From the NCBI GenBank assembly GCA_002887195.1, contig PJAB01001282.1, positions 1-15,740 of the forward strand: DNA of 15,740 nucleotides, read 5' to 3'. Every line of letters starts with the position of its first letter. Position 1 is the stretch's first letter. The stretch comes from Chrysochromulina parva. Taxonomy: Eukaryota; Haptophyta; Prymnesiales; Chrysochromulinaceae. The translations under genes were made by a program, and so were the position numbers. Of the stretch, positions 1 to 8,102 are shown piece after piece. Below the pieces are notes generated by a model. That model made no database searches, had not been told where the DNA came from, and saw only the letters and a list, made by a program, of their open reading frames with translations.

Positions 1-303
1 CCTTTTCCTTCTCGGCCTGGGCCTCGGTCTCCTTGGCGAGCCGTGCCTCCTCGGCGAGGATGTCATCGCTCAGCAAGGGCACGTCCTCGCACATCTCCTC
101 GCCGAGCTGCTGTGCGTGAGTGGCATCGGGCGGGAAACGGTCATTGCGATCGCACGGGAAAATGTGCATCGGGCACAAGGGAAACGCACCTCGGTGAGCT
201 TATCGACACTGCTGCTGCTCGCGCCGCCGCCGCTGCCGGGATCGGAGCCCTCCGGCGCTGCGGCCGTGCGCGCGCGCTTTGCTGATGGCGCGCTCTCGTC
301 CAT
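1..303 (-). CDS. Unrecognised protein, N-terminal part (runs off left edge)
   Basis: I do not recognise this protein. Exon 1 runs from the ATG at 303 down to 190 (38 codons) and begins MDESAPSAKRAR, which contains a short basic KRAR stretch that could act in nuclear import. It continues through a Gly/Ser-rich linker to VDKLTE. A GTGCGT donor follows, and the acceptor ...GCACAG leads into exon 2 (109 down to 1) in phase 0. Exon 2 reads QLGEEMCEDVPLLSDDILAE and then a Lys/Glu/Ala-rich stretch that looks like the start of a charged helix or coiled coil. The splice is inferred: the unspliced frame stops at 70, while the spliced frame stays open to the window edge and matches the donor style of other introns here. 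At least 74 residues are visible. Function unknown; probably soluble. Confidence 0.6.
110..189 (-). other. Intron (80 nt, phase 0) in the left-edge gene
   Basis: On the minus strand it starts GTGCGT and ends GCACAG. Removing it joins LTE to QLGEE and keeps the reading frame open to the edge of the window. The same donor hexamer is used by two other predicted introns here. Confidence 0.6.
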
Positions 304-822
304 CTTTCGCGGTCTCTGTTGCTACTGTTGGAAAGCCGCCTCCGCCGCACGCGTGGCGGACCGACTAACAAGTGACACGAAGTGGCGCCAAGATGCGTAT
401 TCATAGACCCTTCCTGGAACTTGCATCTTTCGATGACGTGTGAAACAACCTGTTAGGGGAGCTTCGGGGTCTCGAATTCGCTCTCCTTACGCACATCCTC
501 GGCCCCTCTGCGAGAGCTTTTACCTTTTTCGCGAGTAATTGTCTCTCACCTGCGAGGTGCGAGGCGTCAAGGCGTTTCAACTAACTTCTTTCAAGTATTG
601 TGAGCTCAAAGAAGTTGCTAGGCGGTTGCTAGCAGCCACGCTACGCATCATCCATCAACATGTTTACTCGGCTCGTGTGTCGCTAACGGCTGACACGCGC
701 ATGGACGTATGCCTCATGGACCCGCGATCATGGCATGGACCCGCGTTGCGCGAGAGAGAGGCGAGAGCGAGACTCTTGAGACACGCGGGTTTAGAGTCAT
801 GCATGCCTTCAAGCCACGATGC
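304..822. promoter_or_regulatory. Gene-free stretch: upstream region of the left-edge gene and 3' side of the 823-1230 gene
   Basis: I see no convincing gene here. The part next to 303 should hold the promoter of the left-edge gene. No TATA box stands out. A TGACGTGT element, with an ACGT core like bZIP sites, lies near 435-442 but could be chance. Plus-strand frames in this interval have poor composition and lack good starts. Confidence 0.35.
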
Positions 823-1230
823 TCATAAAGAGCTCAATGCAGCAGCGGCAGTGTCGCATCGATCGACGATGGTCGACGACGGTGGCGGAGGCATAGGTGC
901 CGGCCCATCGGATGTGGCAACAGCCAGCGCGGCCGTTGAGTCCATAAGCTGCTCGACCACATCCGCCTCCTCGTCGTCCTCGTCGCTCAGCGCGCCAGCC
1001 GCGGATTCGCCGCTGTCGCTGTCGTCACAAGGCGTGCCGAATGCCTGAGCGGCAGCTGCGGCATCAGCTGCCGATCCTCCAGCCACCAATACGGCTTTCG
1101 CCGCGCTCTTGGCTAACCTTAATCGCCGTGCAGCATCGCGTGCCATGTAGCTCTTCTCGATGCGGCCTCTCGCGCTGCTCGGACGAGCGCTCGATGATGG
1201 CCGACCTCTCGCGCTGCTCGGCCGAGGCAT
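823..1230 (-). CDS. Small low-complexity protein (hypothetical)
   Basis: This is a possible gene of 135 codons from the ATG at 1230; the frame is open upstream to 1287 but only with a TTG start. The N terminus is basic and carries RPSSARGR twice, 13 residues apart. The DNA repeat has a 39-bp period (CCTCTCGCGCTGCTCGG at 1166-1182 and 1205-1221 on the plus strand), so it keeps frame. The middle is Ala-rich and is followed by an acidic stretch (SDEDDEEAD) and a Pro-rich tail. No domain is recognisable. The in-frame repeat and the sensible basic-to-acidic layout favour this strand over the opposing plus-strand frame. It is divergent from the sulfatase. It may also have an unseen upstream exon or be non-coding. 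Confidence 0.42.
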   Translation of the reverse strand: MPRPSSARGRPSSSARPSSARGRIEKSYMARDAARRLRLAKSAAKAVLVAGGSAADAAAAAQAFGTPCDDSDSGESAAGALSDEDDEEADVVEQLMDSTAALAVATSDGPAPMPPPPSSTIVDRCDTAAAALSSL

Positions 1231-1524
1231 CTCGCTTCGAAGCGCTCGGCGGAGCGCCTGCTGGACGGGTGCGCGTGAACAAGTCAAGTCAAGTCAGTCA
1301 ACAATTCGCTCACGCGAATTCAAGTTCAACTAAAAGTGAACACGGTCGTGCCCACGCACCCGACAAAATGTGTTTCCGTTAGGAACTACATTGTACATGT
1401 TCGACGTGACGATAGGATGGGGGGCATAGGTTCCCTAGTATGTGCTATGTACTCTGTGACGCTCGAAGCCGTCTCTGCCCTTCACAACGCGTACTGTACA
1501 CGACGCGGCTCGTGTATTTGACGC
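1231..1524. promoter_or_regulatory. Divergent spacer upstream of the sulfatase gene
   Basis: The spacer holds three AAGTC units (1281-1295) and a perfect 7-bp inverted repeat, AATTCGC-TCAC-GCGAATT (1303-1320). It is clearly more A/T-rich than the neighbouring coding DNA. An ATG at 1417 opens a short frame (to 1521) with a moderately hydrophobic stretch that could be a first exon of the sulfatase. Confidence 0.35.
1303..1320. repeat. Perfect inverted repeat (7-bp arms, 4-nt loop)
   Basis: AATTCGC (1303-1309), loop TCAC, GCGAATT (1314-1320). It lies in the spacer between the divergent small gene and the sulfatase, so it could be a dyad binding site or a hairpin. Function is inferred only from position. 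Confidence 0.6.
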
Positions 1525-4500
1525 ATGTTCGAAAGCATGCATTTCTCCGGCTCGACAGATTTCGTTATGCTTCGTCGACGTTCTTTAGGATTCCAGGCAA
1601 TTGATTCCAGGACGATCTCTTCGGTTGACGGACTTGACGAACTTTACTGCATGGCGCGCGCACACTCAGCAGCCGTCGGCAAGCCCAACATTGTAACCTT
1701 TCTCATCGACGACATGGACCTTGAGCGCATCCCTTACTACCCACGCCTCGACGCTGGAGCTGCAGAGCAGCTTCGTATGCACCTGAAAAGTGGCGGCTGC
1801 CGCATGGGAGCAAACTGCACGTATTCGGGGCCACACATTAATGAGATCGGTGCCCGCGGTGTGCGGTTTCTCGGGGCCCATGTGCCAGTCTCCGTCTGCA
1901 CACCCTCACGCTATTCATTGCTGACGGGCCGCTTACCGTCTTCATCCCCATTCTACTCTGCCACCCTAAAGGGTCACGCCACGCTGCAGACAAGCGTTTC
2001 CTGGAACTCCTGGGTCGAGCAAGGGTCAACTGGGCTGCCATGCTGCGGGCCCGGCATCGCGCAGCCGTGCGCCTCGAGGCTGGTTGGTTGTGCCCGGAAG
2101 GCGAAGACACTGGGCTCCATGCTACAGGCTGCTCGCTACTTTACCGGGTTCGTTGGCAAGTGGCATCTCTCCCCAGTGCCCGCGGAGCTGACGTCATTCC
2201 ACCGCGGTGACCATGGTAGGTTGAGTGTGGATAACCTAGCCGAGTCGGCACCTCTCCAGGCTGCGTTCGAGGCCGCTCGCGAGGAACACCTCACTCCTCT
2301 CGTGCGCCGGACTGGCTTCAACTACAGCGGCGCGGTGAGCGTGGGCAATGTAGTCGACCTGAGTGGCCTCGGTGTTGGCGTGCACAACCTCGACTGGGAG
2401 GCCGAGGCAGCGCTCCGTTTCCTCGAGATGGCACACGAGCACGTCGCCGCCGAGCGCGCTGTGGGCTACTTCTTGCACGTGTGCACGACGCTCACCCACT
2501 CGCCGGGCCCCAACAATGGCCTCTGCGCGGATCCGAGGCTTTCAGAAGGCGGGTTGCTGGCGACAAGCCCGATCGGGCTACCGTCACGCGCCTCGGTGCT
2601 TGATCGCACTGGCGGCCACCGCTGCGTCAACCCGGAGTACGATGCGTCGCATACGCTTTGGGTAGACGACGCCATAGGCGCCTTGCTGGCCAAGCTGCGA
2701 GCCTTGGGCGACGAGCCTAACACTCTATTCGTCGTGCTCGCCGATCACCAGCGAGTGGGCAAGGGCACTCTGTACCACGGCATCCGCACGCCGATGGTGT
2801 TGCAGTGGCCCGTCCGTATCCCGGGGGGGCAGACTTGGCCAGCGCACGCGATGGTCTCGTCATTGGACCTTGTGCCCACTGCTCTGGACGCAGCCGGGCT
2901 ACTCTCGCCACGCGCAGACGATGCTCACGAAGCTGACGATCGACCCCTGCCCATCAACGCCGGCGCTGTGTTGGACGGCCGATCCCTCCTGCCTCTTCTG
3001 ACTGGCTTTGAGGCCCGTCAGGCCGCTGCCGCGAGCAGCTCGTCGCCTGATCATGTGGTTGGTCAGGTGCCGAGATGGTGGCGAGAGTCGCTCTGGGCAG
3101 AGCTTGGGGTGGCTGGCACCGTCAAACATCGTAGCGGATGGCAGCTCGTGGCGCTCCATTTCCCTGACAGCATGCAGCTAAGAACACCCACTGGCACGAC
3201 GGGCACTGCCCAGGAGCTCGTTGCGTGCGAGTACGAGCGCCTGAGAACAGGGGCGACGTGGGGCGAGTTCACGCACACACGCCACTGCGTGTGGCGCGAG
3301 TCAAACGCGACTCTGACGACTGATCTTGAGGGAGTGGCGATCAATCGATTTGAGTCTGACGAGCGATATCAAAACTACCACGAAGCCGAACAGCTGCTCC
3401 ATACATATACTGACCTCACGATGCAACACGATCTCAAGACGCGATGTCCGCGGCAGTTGCTGTGCCTTCAGCTACTTGTGCGCGCGTACGCAAACGCTCG
3501 AGTTCACTTCGATGGGGACGCCACGCCCTTCGGCGAGTACACTGCAGATGCATCCGCGTGGGCTGCATTTTCATCCGGCACGTGCAGCCCAGGTGTGCTC
3601 GCACTGCCCCCCGAGCGCTGCAACGAGGGACTTGCTCCTGAACGTTCGGCCATGAGTTGCTCAGAGCTTCGAGCGCGACTCGCCCCGACCTCGGCGGAGA
3701 CTGCTGTGGAGAGGGCAGAGGAGGACGAGTGGCAAATGGAGCCGCAGACGCGCCCATCGTGTGCATTGAGCAATGAGGACTGCCTGCTCAGCGGGTGCTG
3801 CATGCAGGCGAATGAGAGGTGCTACCTCACTTTATTCGGCACCACGCGCTGCAAATCTTCGTGCCATCAGACGGACACCTGGAGTTGCGAGATTCACGTT
3901 GTCCTCTCTCCACCCCCACTCCGCCCGCCCTCGCCACCAAGTGCTTTAGGCGCGGGCGTCCACCGCATCTGGCAGTCGCGTTCGGTAAATGGCGTCTGCG
4001 CAGAGTCGAGCAGACTCGACTCTAGCACATCCTACAGCTGTTCAGGCAACCGACTGCATCGAAGCGCGCGCCACTTTTGCCGCCAGCAGGGTGCGCGGCT
4101 GTGCACCGTCGGCGAGCTTCGTGCAGACGTCGCAAAAGCGACTGGCTGTAATCTCGACGATGCCCTGGTCTGGTCGAACGACTTTTGTGGAATGGGCGAC
4201 GACTCCTTTTGGGCGGTCGCGGGCTCGTTCGAGGCAGGCTTCTCTGAGCAGTGCTTGCATGAGGAGACACCACTCCCCGTGCGTCTACTGGGACGTGCAC
4301 AAGCCCCTCCTTACCCCGCCTGAGCATGTGCATTTCCCCCACTTTCCCTGTGCCAGGTACGTTGTTGCGCTGACGAACAATCTCCGCCGGGACCCCCGCC
4401 AGTTGCATCTTGGCTGCCGCCACCTCCTCGTCCGCAACCTCCAGTGCCTCAAACTCCAGTGGTTCCATGCTCCGCCAGCTACACTGAGAATTGCTTCCAC

Positions 4501-5098
4501 AGCAATTGCTGCGTCAGCCCAGGAGACAGATGCTTCAAGAGAGACGCACACTCGCAGGTGCGCCACGGCAGGTCGACGCGTCTGGTCCGACTCGAGCCTG
4601 ACCTGCAACGTGTTCGACTCTTGCTTCTGTGAGGTTATGCAGTACGCACAATGTCGCCCATCATGTCCGAGCGATCCATCATGGTCGTGTGTAGAGCTCT
4701 CTCGCCCCAGCCCCGCCCCAAGGGCGTCGCCACTACAATTGCCGCCGCCGCCATCGCCACCGTCACCACTGCCACACTCAATAGCAGCGCTGCCAAATGC
4801 GGAAGGGCAAGGTGCAGAAAGGCACCAAGGCTACCTGCTTCTCGGTGTGGTTGGAATTCTGGCAGCATGCCTCACAGCAACTGTGTCGTGCCGACGCTCG
4901 AGGAGGTCGATCAACGCTGCGATTTTGGCGAGGGCAAGAGTCGATGACCATGTGGTTGAAATGAAACTTCCCCCAGCTGCGGCTCTCCTCGGCGATGGGT
5001 TGGCAGCTGCTCTCGAGGCAGACGCCCAGCGTCAAGATCGAAACTGCCAGGTGGATGCTTGGACGCATGGTGCGGTCGGAGCTGGCAGAAAGGACTAA
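1525..5098 (+). CDS. Membrane-anchored sulfatase with Cys-rich modules (3 exons)
   Basis: Predicted sulfate-ester hydrolase of the formylglycine-dependent sulfatase family, probably at the cell surface. Exons 1525-4278, 4357-4557 and 4643-5098 give 1136 residues. The sulfatase domain spans about 53-460, plus a C-terminal subdomain. It shows IDD (D62, D63) for metal binding, the CTPSR signature with Cys125 as the residue oxidised to formylglycine, GKWHL (K212, H214), a His at 325, ADH (D407, H408), K413 and a downstream LDLVPTALDAAG motif. Family variants are Q after DH, where G is usual, and YHG where YEG is usual. Two matching Cys-rich modules (746-788 and 956-1001) flank a third Cys-rich domain (about 811-924, ending VRCCAD). 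Pro-rich linkers separate them. A membrane span lies at about 1049-1068, followed by CRRSRRS and a tail of about 68 residues. No clear signal peptide is seen at this ATG, so the true N terminus may lie in an upstream exon. Third codon positions are less GC-biased than in RNR1. Confidence 0.86.
4279..4356 (+). other. Sulfatase intron 1 (78 nt, phase 0)
   Basis: It starts GTGCGT and ends in a pyrimidine-rich tract plus TGCCAG. Without splicing the frame stops at 4323. Splicing joins ETPLP to VRCCADE, which completes the Cys-rich domain with its terminal CC pair and keeps the frame open into the second module. Confidence 0.8.
4558..4642 (+). other. Sulfatase intron 2 (85 nt, phase 0)
   Basis: It starts GTGCGC and ends TTATGCAG. 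Splicing joins AHSQ to YAQCRPSC. This restores the last three cysteines and the Trp of module 2, with spacing (x3, x7) identical to module 1, which is strong internal evidence for the boundaries. Confidence 0.85.
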
Positions 5099-5233
5099 GA
5101 AAGGACGTTGCTACTTGTCCGCCGTGGCCGTAGATCGATATTGATGAGAGCCTCCCCGTCCGACTCGTTCTCGAGACAAAGGCGACAGGCCGCAACGTCC
5201 AACGAGAGTTTTCAGCTGTGCCGAGATCGCCGT

Positions 5234-5274
5234 GTTCGGCAGGCGTTCGGCAGGCGTTCGGTAGGCATTCGGCC
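5234..5274. repeat. 11-bp tandem repeat, about 3.7 copies
   Basis: Units GTTCGGCAGGC (5234-5244 and 5245-5255), GTTCGGTAGGC (5256-5266) and a partial ATTCGGCC. This is a non-coding spacer, probably slippage-derived. Confidence 0.85.
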
Positions 5275-5347
5275 ATGAAATCGTCACATGTCAGCGTGAC
5301 ACGACCCGGGGGATGGTACGCCTCGGGTCCACTCGTGATTGACCTAC

Positions 5348-5363
5348 CCGGTCCCGGGACCGG
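5348..5363. repeat. 16-bp perfect palindrome
   Basis: CCGGTCCCGGGACCGG is self-complementary along all 16 bases and centred between 5355 and 5356. It could be a dimeric protein-binding site, a cruciform-prone spot or the end of an old mobile element; none of these can be decided from sequence. Confidence 0.8.
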
Positions 5364-5468
5364 AATCCCTGCGCTTTTATCATGGGCAGGGCGGTTGGTT
5401 CCCCAGTACGTGGGGCCGGGGGCTTCGCCCCTGCCCGTCACATGAGGCGGTAGATTTTCGGTGTGGCA

Positions 5469-5524
5469 CCGTGGGTACGTGGGGTCCCCCGCTGATTTTC
5501 CGTGGGTAGGTGAGGTCCCCCGCT
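5469..5524. repeat. 31-bp-period imperfect direct repeat
   Basis: CCGTGGGTACGTGGGGTCC... at 5469-5493 and CCGTGGGTAGGTGAGGTCC... at 5500-5524 agree at 23 of 25 positions. A more degenerate copy with GTACGTGGGG lies near 5403. The period is not a multiple of three, which argues against coding. Confidence 0.75.
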
Positions 5525-5553
5525 TGCGCTTCGGAAGACGGAACCCGCCAGCC

Positions 5554-5581
5554 CGGCGGCCTGCCGGCTGCCGGGCCGCCG
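5554..5581. repeat. GC-rich hairpin, 8-bp stem
   Basis: CGGCGGCC (5554-5561) pairs with GGCCGCCG (5574-5581) across a 12-nt loop. It lies in the 3'-side spacer of two convergent genes and could form in either transcript. Confidence 0.6.
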
Positions 5582-5911
5582 TATGCGTATCACCGGTCAG
5601 AGACAGAGTGCGACCGGATTCAAATACGGCTTTAAAAAGCTGTGGAATACACCGCCATCCATCATCGTTTGATTTACCATCAGAGTAGCCTGGCCACGTC
5701 GCGCAGCTCGCACCTCGCAGCCGCACAGGCTACACCCCCGGCCGTATTCCCGACCGGCCTACCGCGGGTACAATAACGGCTCGCACGGCGGCGACTCACG
5801 AAAGGAACTCACCATCACCAGCCATGGACTTCACAGGCCCTTGCATGTGGCATTCAGCCTGTGCCGACGCGCGTTCAGGTTCATTCAACAATGAGCGATG
5901 ACTTGTGGGCT

Positions 5912-7957
5912 CTACTTCTTGGGGGACGGTGGGCGGCATGCGGTTGGCGAACTGACAAGACCCTGGATTTCTTGAGCGAGGGCAGCCTCCGCAGAGCCTG
6001 CCGCCAGAGCCTTGCAGAGCTTCGTTACCAGACCCTGCATTTGCTGATGTATACGTTGGTGCTGCGTAAGCTCCTGCTTCATCTCCTTGACGGCGGGTAT
6101 GATGTGCAGGATCGACCGTGCATGCATGAGCTGTCGGAGCTCGGCTGCGATCGCCACGTATTGCGGGAGTGCTCGCGCTGCGCCAGCAGGGGTACTCGTG
6201 TCGGTGCTAGGCTCTGTGGCAGCACCGGCAGACGGGGGTTTAGCAGTGCTGGAGCCGTCTTTAGCGGCCTTAGCGGCCTCGCCGGCAGTGCCATCAGCAT
6301 CCGAAGGAAGCGCCGCGAGGTCGAGTGCCTGGCGCAAGGCCCCGAGGAGCGCGTGCGACGAGGCGGACATCTCGAGGCCAAGCATCGAGCGGAGCACCTT
6401 AAGCAAGTTGTGCTGCTCGTTTACGAACAGATAGAGCTCGTTCATCTTGGGAAGCATGCCCTCGGTCGACTTGAGCGAGAATAGGCGCCCGAAATGATTG
6501 CAAAGCTTGCTGAGCAGGTCTTCGGGCTGCAGGTGCAAGTGCAAATCCGCGCGCTCAAAGGTGTCGATGGCCCGCAAGGCCTTGCGCTCCTGCTGCACCA
6601 GGTCATTCACGGCGTGGAGGATGTCGCGCGGAGTGAGCGGTTCGAGTGCGCCCGGCGCAGCCAAAGGCGACACGACACCAAAGGCGCCGCCTGGTAGTGT
6701 CCGCTTGCCTAGAGCCTGCGAGAGCACCGCAACCAGGTCGCGCAGCTGCTCAAGCTCGCCAAGCTCGTGGGCCCAGCGCTGCAGCACAAGCAGGACTGCC
6801 TTCGTCGAGGGGACACGGCCGCTCGGAGCCGCGGTAGGCGCGCCTCGCGAGAGGGCCAGCGCACACACGTCGCGGATGAACGCTTCCATGGGCGGCAGCG
6901 CCGCGAGCGCACGGCACATCTTGCGCAGCGCAGAGGGCAGGAGCTGGGCATCGGTGAGCTGCAGCTCACGGCAGCAGTCCTGGAGCAAATTCACCATCGT
7001 GGGTTGCGGCATCATCCGTAGCGTCTGAAGGCCGAGTGCATGCACCTCACGATCGCGGCGGATGGCCTCACCTGAATCTATCACAGGGTGCCCTGATGAT
7101 GCGGAGAAGTGGGTTTCGAGCGGGTCATCTTCCGTCTCAATTGGTACGGGCAGGGCGGTGCGCAGCCGTTCGATGATTCCCTGGGCTTCAGTCCACTGCT
7201 TTCGAGTCGGTCGCGCTTGCAGGTCGAGCTCGAGGGAGGCGGCGCGTGCCCGCTCCATTTCTGCTTGTCGGCGGGCGTCGCTCTCGGCTTGTCGCGCCTC
7301 GCGCAGCAGCTCAGCGACGCGTGCCTCAGCCTGCTGCGACTCGGCGCGCGCTTCGCTCGCGTCGTTCTGGGCCTCTTGCAGCCTCGCGAGCAACTCGCCC
7401 TGATCGGGCGTACGCCACGAGTGGAAGGCATCCTTGCGAGCGATGAGGTTCTCCTTCTCGCAGAGCTCCGCTGTGAGCTGCTTTGTCGCCGCACGAAGGT
7501 CGTCGATCTCGGTTTGCATCGCACGACGCTGAGACTCGTACACTTCGATGACCTCAAGACTTCGGCTGTCGGCTGCTGAAGTCGGGCGAGGCGCTCGTCG
7601 GTGTACCTCTAGGAAGACTTGCCGCTCACGGAGCTTTTGAGCTGCATCTCGCTCAGATAGATCGCGTACCAGGCGTTCTTGGAGACGCTGAGTCTCGGCC
7701 TCACGGGCCTTCAACTGGTGCGATTGGGTTGCCACCTTGTGGCGTAGATCAGTCAGTGCACGCTCAGCTGTCTTGTTTGCAGCCTCGGCGGCCTCAATTT
7801 GCTGCCGGAGCCGGCCCCGCACCACTTCCAGCTGCGCGTTGAGTTGGATGTTGACTTGTCGCGCTTCTTCAAGTGCCACTTGCAAGGCTGCCTCTCCGCC
7901 GCCGCGCGTTGCGTCAGACAGAGCGCTCAGCACTTGCCCGAGTGCGGCGTCGGACAT
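5912..7957 (-). CDS. CEP70: CEP70-like centrosome / basal-body protein
   Basis: Homologue of centrosomal protein of 70 kDa, a coiled-coil protein that binds tubulin and sits at centrosomes and basal bodies. The start is the ATG at 7957 (MSDAALGQ), giving 681 residues; the frame extends to 8002 only with a TTG. Long coiled coils fill about 24-115 and 135-265, ending in DLQARPTRKQW, which matches the DLETRPT block of animal CEP70. The C-terminal half has VLQRWAHELGELEQL (390-404), MLPKMNELY (501-509) and IIPAVKEMK (619-627), all in the same order as in vertebrate CEP70. A low-complexity Ala/Ser/Thr/Pro insert (about 550-596) is a local addition. No introns are needed. It is divergent from the NDPK-like gene with 145 bp between the ATGs. 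It implies a flagellate or centriole-bearing stage. The assignment rests on remembered family motifs. Confidence 0.83.
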   Translation of the reverse strand: MSDAALGQVLSALSDATRGGGEAALQVALEEARQVNIQLNAQLEVVRGRLRQQIEAAEAANKTAERALTDLRHKVATQSHQLKAREAETQRLQERLVRDLSERDAAQKLRERQVFLEVHRRAPRPTSAADSRSLEVIEVYESQRRAMQTEIDDLRAATKQLTAELCEKENLIARKDAFHSWRTPDQGELLARLQEAQNDASEARAESQQAEARVAELLREARQAESDARRQAEMERARAASLELDLQARPTRKQWTEAQGIIERLRTALPVPIETEDDPLETHFSASSGHPVIDSGEAIRRDREVHALGLQTLRMMPQPTMVNLLQDCCRELQLTDAQLLPSALRKMCRALAALPPMEAFIRDVCALALSRGAPTAAPSGRVPSTKAVLLVLQRWAHELGELEQLRDLVAVLSQALGKRTLPGGAFGVVSPLAAPGALEPLTPRDILHAVNDLVQQERKALRAIDTFERADLHLHLQPEDLLSKLCNHFGRLFSLKSTEGMLPKMNELYLFVNEQHNLLKVLRSMLGLEMSASSHALLGALRQALDLAALPSDADGTAGEAAKAAKDGSSTAKPPSAGAATEPSTDTSTPAGAARALPQYVAIAAELRQLMHARSILHIIPAVKEMKQELTQHQRIHQQMQGLVTKLCKALAAGSAEAALAQEIQGLVSSPTACRPPSPKK

Positions 7958-8102
7958 TGAGCCCCGCGCAGGAGAGCGTGCCAAAGTTAGTTTTGGGGTC
8001 AAACTCCAGTCACAGAATTCGCAGGCGCGCGCGGCGCGCAGCGCGAGCGCGCGCGCGTTAAATTATGCTATTGACGAATTCTTGAAAACCTTTTTTCCCA
8101 CG
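7958..8102. promoter_or_regulatory. Short divergent promoter region (CEP70 / NDPK-like)
   Basis: The 145 bp separating the two start codons must hold both core promoters and both 5' UTRs. It contains an almost purely G/C tract of CG steps (8023-8057), GAATTC on each side (8015-8020 and 8076-8081) and a pyrimidine run CCTTTTTTCCC (8089-8099) just before CACGATGG. No TATA box is seen. The pyrimidine run may mark the transcription start for the plus-strand gene. Confidence 0.5.

Larger units (their letters stand above)
5099..5911. other. Convergent spacer between sulfatase and CEP70 with palindromes and repeats
   Basis: No gene is supported. The 3' ends of both flanking genes face this interval. 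It holds an 11-bp tandem repeat (5234-5274), a 16-bp palindrome (5348-5363), a 31-bp-period near-duplicate (5469-5524), a GC hairpin (5554-5581) and an 8-bp inverted repeat, GTAGCCTG/CAGGCTAC (5685-5692 and 5726-5733). A minus-strand frame is open across most of it, but the repeats do not keep frame and it resembles no protein. Confidence 0.55.

Noticed and set aside
539..1048. 169-residue plus-strand ORF
   Set aside because: It begins with TTG, overlaps the better minus-strand candidate and ends in a Ser-rich run that mirrors the Asp/Glu-rich segment of that candidate.
3989..5098. Separate 369-residue protein overlapping the sulfatase
   Set aside because: Only its part from 4643 onward is real, as sulfatase exon 3. 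The upstream part is out of frame with the conserved Cys-rich domain and module.
5608..5640. tRNA-like B box (GGATTCAAATAC)
   Set aside because: No acceptor or anticodon stem can be formed around it and there is no matching A box.
4911..5726. 271-residue minus-strand ORF in the convergent spacer
   Set aside because: It overlaps the sulfatase tail exon. Its internal DNA repeats have a 31-bp period that does not keep frame, and no domain is visible.
7737..8102. In-frame extension of the NDPK-like gene upstream of its ATG
   Set aside because: The frame is open only because it runs antisense through the 5' part of CEP70. The Ser/Arg/Ala-rich sequence has no family match, and the ATG at 8103 has the same CACGATGG context as another start here.
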